Part shown: positions 1-7,789 of the stretch, piece after piece
Layout: each line of letters begins with the position of its first letter
Position numbering within the stretch: position 1 is the first letter of the stretch
Assembly: GCF_000003605.2 (NCBI RefSeq)
Contig: NW_003146283.1
Location: forward strand, 364,232 to 383,652
Reading direction: 5' to 3'
Source of the DNA: Saccoglossus kowalevskii
Taxonomy: Eukaryota > Hemichordata > Enteropneusta > Harrimaniidae
DNA length: 19,421 nt
Program-made: the position numbers and the translations under genes
Notes under the pieces: model-generated
The model's database searches: none
What the model saw: the letters and a program-made list of their open reading frames with translations, nothing else
What the model was told of the DNA's origin: nothing

Positions 1-13
1 CACCGCCCTTTAA
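1..13. mobile_element. Terminus of a TTAA-flanked MITE cut by the window edge
   Basis: The window opens with CACCGCCCTTTAA, whose complement TTAAAGGGCGGTG matches the outer end of the MITE family seen at 13328, 17224 and 18904. Only 13 bases are visible, so the call rests on that match alone. Confidence 0.45.
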
Positions 14-907
14 AGATGGCCCAGACAACTTCTGGGCACTGATTTAGAATACGGCTTATATATTTATTGGAATTGATTGCGATATCCATGAGCTGGTTCT
101 AGCATATTGCCGGGCCGTATATTCACGCGTTGGCGTCACAAAGTAGGCTGCTTTGTGTAGCTGACGCGCAGCTTTTTGGCTGCATATATGTTTGAAAATA
201 GGCAAGGGAAAATTAATTTAATAAAGTTCTGATATAAGACGGAATTTTATATACTATATGCTTTTTCAATCACAGTTATGATTAATAACTGGTATTAATA
301 ATGTTATTCAATCCGCTAACGGACATAATATCCGAGAGAAATATCGACACGTACTCACACACTGTGAAATGCAGAAAACTACCATTGTCATATATTTAGA
401 GTAGAAATCACTGAATGAATAACATGTGCTGACCGATATAGTTACTATGGTGATGTGCACAGTATGCTGATTAGACATTCATTTTACGTTGTTTGAACAA
501 GAACATGTTTTGATGATGAATACATTCGATTACGATTCACCGTGAACTAAAAACAATGCTATTGTCGCAGACGGGGATTCGTTCAATAAAAAACTGATCT
601 TCGATACATCCAACTCTAATCATTCACTGCACATGCGTATTAGCGTTTTTCATATGTTATCCACTTGTTATTGTGCTGCAAAAGAAACACATTATAGTGC
701 AATTTGATGTTGAACACGAAATATCACTCAAAAATATGTGTCCATATAGTTATTTTAAATGGTTTTAAAAGAATCGCCAACTCTTCCCGTGTTTTATTGC
801 AGAATATCACGAATATGAAAAAGAGTGCAACGAACAACGTTCTGTTGTGGAGTAAATGGTATTTCGTGATAAATATTTAAAATCATATGTGATATTTCAT
901 ATCTCTG
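14..907. other. Non-coding region upstream of the LITAF gene
   Basis: No credible ORF. It holds an imperfect palindrome at 125-169, a small GCAGC/GCTGC hairpin just after it (about 168-182), and an isolated AATAAA at 585-590. Any promoter or first exon of the LITAF gene would be expected here or further left, but I cannot place it. Confidence 0.5.
125..169. repeat. Imperfect palindrome (19-bp arms, 7-nt loop)
   Basis: Arms 125-143 and 151-169 pair with about five mismatches. The seven bases next to the loop (CACAAAG/CTTTGTG) and the outer CGCGT/ACGCG block are perfect. Confidence 0.6.
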
Positions 908-922
908 TTTTAATTCTAACAG
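908..922 (+). promoter_or_regulatory. Candidate 3' splice site before the LITAF start codon
   Basis: A pyrimidine-rich run ending in CAG (AG at 921-922) lies 40 bp before the ATG at 963. No other ATG lies between it and 963. This suggests a 5'UTR intron and an upstream non-coding exon. A second acceptor-like site ends at 802, but it would keep an upstream out-of-frame ATG at 856. Confidence 0.4.
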
Positions 923-962
923 CAAAGATCAATTTAGGCACCACACAATACCCATCTGCCAT

Positions 963-1422
963 ATGGACACCAAAGCATCACTCCCGACAACCCATGGGCA
1001 ACACAATGAACAGTATCACTTCCAAGGGTACCCTTCTGGGCAGATATACCCACAACAAGGTCAGCCACCTACCGTGGAACCACCAAGTTACCAATCAACA
1101 TACCCTCAACAGGTATCATCAGCTAATCAAGCCCCTTACCCGCAACCACCACCGGTACACGCTCCGTTACCACAGCAACCGTCACTTGGACATGCACCGT
1201 ACCCTCAACAGCCTACAGCACCACCAGGACATGCTGCATACCCACAGCAGCCGTCACCAAGACAGGCGACATATCCTCATCAGCCACAGGACCAGTCACT
1301 CTACTCAATAGCAGAGCATGACAACGATCCGGTACAACCCAACCCGCAGAAACTACCTCCTGGGGAAGTACAACTATCAGATTCTACAACAGTCACCATG
1401 ACAACGACGACTGTGAACCAAG
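963..1422 (+). CDS. LITAF-domain (LITAF/CDIP1-like) protein, coding exon 1 of 3 (gene 963-2824)
   Basis: This exon encodes residues 1-153 plus the first base of codon 154 of a 234-aa protein (exons 963-1422, 2053-2188, 2716-2824; 705 nt including stop). It is the low-complexity cytosolic N-terminus, rich in Pro, Gln and Tyr. It has a PPSY motif at residues 40-43, the type of site by which LITAF proteins bind WW domains of NEDD4-family ubiquitin ligases. About five YPQQP-like units at residues 44-120 are spaced roughly 13 residues apart. LITAF family proteins are monotopic membrane proteins of late endosomes and lysosomes; that role is inferred from the C-terminal domain. The exon ends at donor AG|GTGAGA. 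The ATG at 963 is preferred because a good acceptor (TTTTAATTCTAACAG, AG at 921-922) lies just upstream. Splicing there would remove a competing out-of-frame ATG at 856, leaving 963 as the first ATG. A non-coding first exon is therefore likely but not located. Confidence 0.85.
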
Positions 1423-1800
1423 GTGAGATTATTTACAGTGTCATGTAATGCGTGTGTAGGTATTAAAATAAGGGCGTGACAACAACAAGTGTGGACCCAT
1501 GTGAGCTTATTTATAAAGTTATTTAATGTGGGTATATTAAAATAAGAGCGTGACAACAACGAGTGTTGACCCATGCGAGCTTATTTATAAAGTTATTTAA
1601 TGTGGGTATATTAAAATAAGGGCGTGACAACAACGAGTGTTGACCCATGTGAGCTTATTTACAAAGTTATTTAATGTGGGTATATTGAAATAAGGGTGTG
1701 ACAACAATGACTGTGCACCCATGTGAGCTTATTTACAAAGTTATTTAATGTGGGTATATTAAAATAAGGGCGTGACAACAATGACTGTGCACCCATGTGA
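1399..1800 (+). repeat. 74-bp minisatellite in LITAF intron 1, seeded by the exon 1/donor junction
   Basis: Units begin with TGACAAC at 1477, 1551, 1625, 1699 and 1773, giving an exact 74-bp spacing; the last copy stops at about 1800. The segment 1399-1476, which contains the last 24 bases of exon 1, the donor and early intron, aligns as a 78-bp divergent unit. It has the same order of blocks: TGACAAC, a TG-rich core, GTGAG, TTATTTA, a TAATG core, TATTAAAATAAGGGC. The final two copies (ATGACTGTG core) resemble the exon more than the middle copies do. Each unit retains GTGAGC or GCGAGC where the real donor reads GTGAGA. Confidence 0.85.
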
Positions 1801-2052
1801 CGTAATATGAAAAGAATCACCGCAATAATGTTCATACGAAGATGCCATTTTGAAAGTTTCTCAAATATGGAACAGCTCACAGCGATACAGTTACATCATT
1901 ATGTCGGCGTAATCACAGACAGTCTTCAATTGATCGTTCAACCCCTATATCTCTGTTATTAAAATTGACCAGCCCCTATGGACATTTAAACTATTTCTCT
2001 ACTTTTCCCAAGTGACTGTGGCCCTAATGCGCATGTCTGTTTACCTCAACAG

Positions 2053-2188
2053 TGTCGCAAACAGTTGTTTACCGTCATGCACCTGTGCAGACCCACTGTC
2101 CGTATTGCAATACTGACGTCATCACTAAGCTTCAATACAAAAAGGGAATGATCACGTGGGCCATCTGTTGTATTATCTGCCTTATCGG
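2053..2188 (+). CDS. LITAF-domain protein, coding exon 2 of 3
   Basis: Encodes residues 154-199 plus two bases of codon 200. It opens after acceptor TTTACCTCAACAG (phase 1, matching exon 1) and closes at donor GG|GTAAGT (phase 2). It carries the N-terminal half of the LITAF domain: the first zinc knuckle CPYC (Cys169, Cys172) followed by the start of the hydrophobic membrane-inserted segment (ITWAICCIICLIG, about 187-199). The protein reads straight through both splice junctions into a family-consistent sequence, which is strong support for the model. Confidence 0.88.
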
Positions 2189-2715
2189 GTAAGTGTTCTT
2201 TCACCTTATTGCGAATTTATAACAGTTATGACAAATAGCCAGGTTCCCGCCCCAGAGGTCGCCATGTTGGTCGACGACACTCACTAATTTCTGTATTCGG
2301 ATATTGATATTTTAGTATTTGTGCAGTCTACCTCATTTAAAATCTACATTTACCTCTTCCCCATTTTAAAGACCGAGAACTAGTTATAAACTTTTAGGAT
2401 AATCTGCGAGATGCATAGTATTAAATACACCTTCCCTATAGATCGCGCCCTCTTGTGACACGAAGTGTTTCTGTGACGTAATAGGTAAACAAGTATACTC
2501 ACATGGTCGATATTATTTACATGTGCAAGTCGTCTGTGAAATAAATATTAAATATACTCTAAACGGAGAACGACTACATGGCCAAATAAAATTGTCGTAA
2601 TTCGTCGCTAGAAGAAAAAATATATTGTCCATTCAACCCCCCTCCCACAACAGTAACCGAGCTGGAAAATTACCTGAACCCAGGAATTAAAATATTCGTT
2701 GTCATTGCTTTTCAG
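2189..2715 (+). other. LITAF intron 2
   Basis: A 527-bp GT-AG intron (GTAAGT to TTTTCAG). I see no coding segment inside it. It holds AT-rich DNA with short GC islands and no clear repeat. Confidence 0.8.
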
Positions 2716-2824
2716 GGGATGGTGCGGATGCTGTCTGATTCCATTCTGTGCAAAGAGCTGCAAAGACGTTGTCCATGTCTGCCCTAATTGTAGCAACATT
2801 CTTTCAGTATTCAAACGAGTGTAA
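2716..2824 (+). CDS. LITAF-domain protein, coding exon 3 of 3 (C-terminus and stop)
   Basis: Encodes residues 200-234 and the TAA stop (2822-2824), after acceptor CATTGCTTTTCAG. It finishes the cysteine-rich hydrophobic segment (GWCGCCLIPFCAKSCKDVVH, about 200-219) and contains the second zinc knuckle HVCPNC (His219, Cys221, Cys224). It ends with the family-typical hydrophobic/basic tail ILSVFKRV. With CPYC in exon 2 this gives the complete four-Cys zinc site expected of an active LITAF domain. An ATTAAA variant poly(A) signal lies at 2860-2865, but the true cleavage site cannot be seen. Confidence 0.88.
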
Positions 2825-3469
2825 TTGGTATTATTTACTAAAAAATGCCCAAAGTTGAGATTAAAAAATCTGAAGCATATGACCGTGATCGAACCAAGTT
2901 CAATATTATTACTATACTGAGCAATTGTACAAAACATTTTGGGGGAAACTTTCCATCAATATAGTGTGAACATATCATCCCACTAAAACTGCATAGATAA
3001 TTAATTTAAATCTTTTAACAGTATGAGATCAATAATAACTGATTTGTCTTAATCCCAAGTCACCGGGAAAAACATCAGGATATGAAGAAATACTTCCACC
3101 ATTTCACAAAATTATAATGAAAAATGTTATTATTTTTCGTGTCATTGGACTCTTGATATGGTATTTTCTTTGCCCTAACATAAAGAAATTAACCTATGAC
3201 CCAATCAGCCAAGTACTCCTTAGTTGCATCAAAACAATACAAGGCGTTTTTCATACTCGATAGAATACCATATAACAAATCACTGTATAAACACTCCTTA
3301 ATTTCTTTGATCCGGAATTATTTCCACGTCATCCTTGCAAGCTCCATTCGTGTGTATTCGGGAACCTCTTATTCCCAATAGCTTTCTCGACGTATCGTAC
3401 AGATAATGGATCAATATTGTTTAGATTTTCATCGTAAATTTAAACCGTGTTAATTTAAACAGGTTTCAG
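2825..3469. other. LITAF 3' flank
   Basis: AT-rich sequence with the presumed 3'UTR and no recognisable gene. Short ORFs here lack any family features. Confidence 0.5.
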
Positions 3470-4000
3470 TATATAGAGGGGGGCAAGGGTTATTTTCGTT
3501 CAACGTAATTGCAATATTTTTTGGTTCGTACAACGTAAATAGAAAAAATAAATTCCGTAATTCTGTAATCACAGGCTAGACGTACAACGTAATCAATCAA
3601 ATATTTTGTTTTCGTACACTGTAAAAATGTGTCATTTTTCTCGGTACGTACAATAATTTACATCCAAATAAAAAAATCGTAAAAAATAATCCAGGGAAAT
3701 TACATTTTAGAAACTGTAAAACGACTAGATGACACAATTCACTACAAAATTGAATGTCAATACGTAAAAGGCCCTCTAACCGAATGAAGAGCATTACGAG
3801 GGTAATATGCGCATGCGTCTCTACACACGGCGCAGTAATGGCAGAGAATTCGAGTCGGAGAGCTCTTCGGACCATTCAATGTTCCATTTTTTAACACTGT
3901 AAACTGTAAAAACGTCTTTTTTTTCCCCTGTAAATTGTAAAAAAACCTTTTTATTTCCCGTAAAACCGTACCAGCTACCCCCTTGCCTCCCCTCTATATA
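3470..4000. mobile_element. 531-bp TA-flanked inverted-repeat element (MITE)
   Basis: The ends are TATATAGAGGGGGGCAAGGG on the left and, read on the opposite strand from 4000, TATATAGAGGGGAGGCAAGG. These are about 20-bp terminal inverted repeats differing by one indel and flanked by TA, the target typical of Tc1/mariner-type transposons. Both subterminal regions carry many short GTAC- and GTAA-rich repeats: CGTACAACGTAA twice on the left, CTGTAAACTGTAAAAAC and CTGTAAATTGTAAAAA on the right. There is no transposase ORF, so it is non-autonomous. The superfamily is an inference from the TA target. Confidence 0.75.
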
Positions 4001-4972
4001 AACTTCTTCAAAATCTAAATGATCAGTCTTGTGGGTGTGATCAAAATTTGCATATTTACAGCCACGTGTTCGTCACAGTCTACCGATCATATCTTGGCGA
4101 AAGGGGCGTGGTACACAGAAAATATGCAAAACAAACGGGAGATGCCGGTACCTACACGACATATAGTGATCATATTGTGGGGCATAATAGTTAGTTCCGT
4201 AACTGTGTGCAACTGAATCTTTCAACTAATCAGGGACACGTTATGTAGCATTTCATGACGGGGCCAAATATACACATATATCCAAAATTTCTTCAATTGC
4301 AATAAAATATAAGGATATTGACTTACAAAATATGGGGTCAGTCTAATTTTCGAGAAAATGATTGTAAGTTGTATTTTAGTTCATAGTTGCCATTTTGGCA
4401 GTATTATAACACTTTTACCATAAGATTGCTTTAAAAACTGAATCATATATTGTTAAAGATGAGATACTTTTTGATTTTTAATGATTTTTGAAAAATAGTA
4501 GTTTCTCAAATATCGTCAAATGCTATTTTATTGTGACAATAGCTCCATGGCTGCACATAATAAACAAATGAACATCGCCAAGCGATTTATGAGTTATTTA
4601 GTTTACTCAACAAAATATGTAACGAAAACACAACATCATCATCATCATCATCATCATCATCGCTAGCAGTTCCTTTGCGACAATAACAATGTTTTCGCAC
4701 GTCGCTATAAATCAAAATGCGAATGTGATATTGTTTTTTAATATATAAACAATAAACATGTTGACAAACATATTTTCGAGAAAAATAATACGTCGGAACT
4801 GAATAGTCATAATGTCATAATTAAAGAAATCGTTACCTTCAACAAAAATAAAACTGTTGTATCAAGTGAATTATGAAAGTGCATTACACGAAATGCATTA
4901 TGGGATGTGGTAGAATATATGCACATGTGCACTAATTCATATATTGACAGAAATAGTTCTCAACAATGTAGT
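4001..4972. other. Intergenic region between convergent LITAF and sulfotransferase genes
   Basis: No recognisable coding sequence. AT-rich, with a (CAT)9 microsatellite at 4634-4661. A minus-strand AATAAA (TTTATT at 4527-4532) could serve as a distal poly(A) signal for the sulfotransferase gene. Confidence 0.5.
4634..4661. repeat. (CAT)9 microsatellite
   Basis: Uninterrupted CAT trinucleotide run of 28 bases in non-coding DNA. Confidence 0.95.
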
Positions 4973-4978
4973 TTTATT
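4973..4978 (-). terminator. Poly(A) signal overlapping the sulfotransferase stop codon
   Basis: The minus strand reads CTGAAATAAAAC, so a canonical AATAAA overlaps the TAA stop (4974-4976). If used, the 3'UTR would be only a few tens of bases. A second AATAAA lies about 440 bp further downstream (4527-4532). Confidence 0.4.
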
Positions 4979-6185
4979 TCAGCACTGGATTCGCATCGGG
5001 AAACAGTTCCAAATATCGAAGTTTCTGCTTTTCATAAATTTTTTGGGCATCTTGGTAAAGTTTTATGTCCCAGTAGTTTCGTTTCTCGATTTCGGCGCGT
5101 TCATACTTTGATAAAACTGTTTTGTGTTTATTGGCATTCACGTGTACAGCTTTCTCAGGGCATTCGACACCTAGCATGTAACATAGCATGTCTTGTGACG
5201 TCTTGAAATCATCCAGGACACCTACGAACGCCACCTTAGTCTCCAGGTTACGCTTGGCAACCAGATAATGCTCTTCCGTTACTTCGGGAATACCGATGTC
5301 GCCATCGGGGTCGACGTGTGCACCGCAGCAGTCTTCGAATGTATTGTCTATAGCCGGGAAATCGCCGAACTGGAGAAGGCGGACGGAGAAATTGTCGAAT
5401 TCTTGGAAATGTGTGCCTTCTGATTTCTTCAAAGCCTCGGTGAGGGTTCTTGTATATTTTATATATCTTGTATACAGTCGGTGAGCCCACGGATGTGTAC
5501 GTTTGATGTAATAGTAAGCAGACTGAATACGAGAGACTGGGTCACGGAGCCAAAGGATGTACTGAAAGGGCACGTTGGAGTTCACGAAATTATGGAGTCC
5601 AAATGTACGCTTAGAGTCGAACAACATACGGGTCGTATCGTTAGGAGAATAGTTACTTGGCAATGTAGCGGATTGAAAAAACTGCTTGCAGTGTATTACG
5701 TGTGTTCGCCGCCATTGTCGCTTGACAAGCTGAATCAATATTTTCTCAACCGACGTTCCCCCTGCTTTAGGAACGTGAACGTATCCAATGCTAGAATTAC
5801 GGTACGTTGCTTTGACGTCGTCAAGACCCAAATCGCTTCTCAGGTAAAAATTCGGTAACGGCTTCCGTCCAAGTGTTTTGCCTTCCAGGCATGAGTGCAT
5901 TCGCCAATAGATCGATTTACAGGTAGTCGTTTTTTCGTCTAATCTACATGTTCCGTGGTGACGAGTAGTAAAGGGAGAGTCAATGGGGAAAGAGTCGCTG
6001 AATTTTTCCGGTAGATTTGTACTCCACATTTTCTGTGCTACGTCATCAATGGCGCTTCGGGCCAATCTGAAGTTGTAAGAACCACCCTTGAACAGCATTA
6101 GAATGTCATACTTTGGCATAATCAAGACAACTGCAAATACAAGACAAACACCTGCCAGTAGCTTCCCAATAGTCTTCATCGCCAT
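4974..6185 (-). CDS. Golgi carbohydrate sulfotransferase-like protein (type II membrane, P-loop sulfotransferase)
   Basis: Single-exon reading frame of 403 aa. The predicted reaction is transfer of sulfate from PAPS to a glycan in the Golgi lumen. A short cytosolic tail is followed by one hydrophobic segment (about residues 6-23), as in type II Golgi enzymes. The 5'-phosphosulfate-binding loop is HVPKAGGTS (137-145, Lys140 the conserved P-loop lysine). The 3'-phosphate-binding motif is LRDPVSRIQSAYY (213-225, with Arg214 and Ser222). Candidate N-glycosylation sites are NSS (130), NYS (178), NDT (182) and an NFS further on; paired luminal cysteines are also present. Length and motif spacing fit the Sulfotransfer_2-type enzymes that act on heparan, chondroitin and related glycans; the motifs look most like 6-O/2-O sulfotransferases, but the acceptor cannot be assigned. 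ATG at 6185 is the first Met; one codon beyond the next lies a second ATG (6179) with a better -3 base. The frame stays open a little upstream, but only through non-ATG codons. Confidence 0.88.
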   Translation of the reverse strand: MAMKTIGKLLAGVCLVFAVVLIMPKYDILMLFKGGSYNFRLARSAIDDVAQKMWSTNLPEKFSDSFPIDSPFTTRHHGTCRLDEKTTTCKSIYWRMHSCLEGKTLGRKPLPNFYLRSDLGLDDVKATYRNSSIGYVHVPKAGGTSVEKILIQLVKRQWRRTHVIHCKQFFQSATLPSNYSPNDTTRMLFDSKRTFGLHNFVNSNVPFQYILWLRDPVSRIQSAYYYIKRTHPWAHRLYTRYIKYTRTLTEALKKSEGTHFQEFDNFSVRLLQFGDFPAIDNTFEDCCGAHVDPDGDIGIPEVTEEHYLVAKRNLETKVAFVGVLDDFKTSQDMLCYMLGVECPEKAVHVNANKHKTVLSKYERAEIEKRNYWDIKLYQDAQKIYEKQKLRYLELFPDANPVLK

Positions 6186-7031
6186 TGAAATAACCACTGC
6201 CGTTGGACTAGATACACTAACGGCAGAGTCGCAAGAACACTAAATCTCGAGTGTTGAGACAACTCCTTGGTACTACTCGTCTCTCGACGTCAGTGACCAG
6301 ATGCACGCACGTCCATTGAGCGATGCTGTTGTAATCATTACGTAATACGTTACAGTAAAACTACTTGTCATTCCTTTCTTGCATTGAACCATGGATTGTG
6401 AACAGTATAAACCTCCCTGGCCAACTGAGGACTACGCAGGACTACGAACGAGATTTTTCAGGTAGAAATATTATCCCTTTTCACTGAATAAGCAGCACTT
6501 AACAAACACGTGTCGCGCTATCAGTATGTGTCGGTTTCTAGTAGGCGAGTCCAAAAAACAATTCAGACATAATTCATAACATTTTGCCCATTGCTGTCAC
6601 ATTTCCCGTGGGATAATATCATAAAAATAATGTGATTTTGAAAGCTAATACAATAACAAAGTCATTATTTCACATTGCAGAATCTATTAAATATTTTTGG
6701 CCACACCCCTTTCAACTTTTATTGTTTTATTTTAAATGTTAGATCTTGGATTGGGCAATTACAATATGTCTGATTTCAAACGTGTGGCGTGGTTTATATG
6801 GTAACGCCATTTGGCATGCACAGGATATCACAAATTCTAATACCTCAGAAGTATCAGGCGAGCCAAATAAAAATTTTCAATGTATGGGATGTTGTTTCAA
6901 TTGTGTAGGTTTGTTTTAGGCATGCTCCTATATCAATGACTTTTTCCTTGATATTATAGGTTAGGCTAATCACACTCATGGAATTAATAGAATCAATTGT
7001 AATTGCAATCACATATTTGACGAACTACGAT
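6186..7031. other. Upstream region of the sulfotransferase gene
   Basis: Contains the presumed 5'UTR/promoter of the minus-strand gene and no recognisable ORF. Candidate sites are TGACGTCG on the minus strand (6285-6292, CRE-like) and the palindrome TTACGTAA (6338-6345). No clear TATA box is seen. Confidence 0.4.
6338..6345 (-). promoter_or_regulatory. TTACGTAA palindrome, candidate bZIP site
   Basis: A perfect match to the PAR-bZIP/E4BP4 consensus TTAYGTAA, about 155 bp upstream of the sulfotransferase ATG and near a CRE-like site at 6285-6292. Single 8-mers occur by chance, so function is only suggested by position. Confidence 0.25.
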
Positions 7032-7323
7032 CTGGCAGATAAACCCTAGTCGCAAATGGCCGCTGAGATATCGTGTAATGCGAGAGAACCACGAGACTCA
7101 AGCTGTTTTTTTCCTCACATGGTGGTCCGTGGTTCACCGTGACGTCATCGCGTCTACCGTTCCATTGATCAATACGAAGCCACGATATTTAAAACACAAG
7201 AGGTGGTGGCAGGAGTAAATGGGACACTATATATCTGAAAGGCAAATAGAAGTCTCGCAATTTTCTCGCAGTCAACGAGATCTCAGCGGTCATTTACGTC
7301 TATGGTCCAACGTTTATTGCCAG
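7032..7323. mobile_element. 292-bp inverted-repeat element (MITE, group D)
   Basis: Ends CTGGCAGATAAAC (left) and its imperfect complement GTTTATTGCCAG (right) open imperfect inverted repeats of about 55-60 bp (7032-7087 and 7262-7323). Both share the core CCGCTGAGATNTCGT and a GCGAGA block. There is no ORF. A perfect CRE palindrome TGACGTCA lies in the middle (7140-7147). I could not identify a target-site duplication, so the superfamily is unassigned. Confidence 0.65.
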
Positions 7324-7624
7324 GTTACAATATCAGCAGTTCTTTATTAATTTGAATTAGCATGTAGCACGGCGGATCAATGTTTCCCCATTTATTGTTT
7401 AAATAACGTGGAGCTGTAATCTCGGAATTGTTTTATATGGAAAGGATTCGAATGATAATACTGGGTTTTTAATTATTTCCATTTACTGTGAGTTAAGTCA
7501 AATATATTTTTTTAAGTTCAATAGTGGATGTTCGACTTCCGTAGAAACATATCATATGATTCTTGATCATCTTCAAGACTGATGATTAGCAAATTTATGA
7601 TTACAACCAAGAACATGCCTTTAC
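7324..7624. other. Spacer between two inverted-repeat elements
   Basis: AT-rich DNA with nothing recognisable. Confidence 0.5.
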
Positions 7625-7789
7625 TTAAAGCGGGGTAGCCGTCACTTGCGCATGCGTCTGATGGCCATAGCGTGTCATTGTTTACAAACAAGCGTCTACC
7701 CATGGGCCTTTGCCTACTTAGCGTGTGTTGTTTTCATCGCTTGGGACTCAATTCCCGCTCGTGCGCAGGTGACGACCCTCCCGCTTTAA
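7625..7789. mobile_element. 165-bp TTAA-flanked MITE, group C
   Basis: Left end TTAAAGCGGGGTAGCCGTCA, right end on the opposite strand TTAAAGCGGGAGGGTCGTCA. The inverted repeats are about 30 bp and continue with CTTGCGCATG and CCTGCGCACG. Both outer ends carry TTAA, the target of piggyBac-type transposons. The terminal pattern (TTAAAG-G/C-rich-GTCGTC-GCGC) resembles the group A and B elements in this window, although the interior differs. Confidence 0.7.

Noticed and set aside
856-1311. 151-aa plus-strand ORF rich in His/Gln/Arg
   Set aside because: It is the out-of-frame shadow of the LITAF N-terminal repeats and is probably disrupted by the candidate splice acceptor at 921-922.
1377-1880. 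Minus-strand ORFs across the 74-bp array with similar repeated peptides
   Set aside because: They only reflect the minisatellite unit read backwards; no start context or family similarity.
5248-5858. ORFs on both strands inside the sulfotransferase region
   Set aside because: Frame shadows of the 403-aa gene with no domain features.
6195-6197. Upstream GTG as start of the sulfotransferase
   Set aside because: Eukaryotic start should be ATG; the first ATG is at 6185 and keeps the full transmembrane anchor and catalytic domain.
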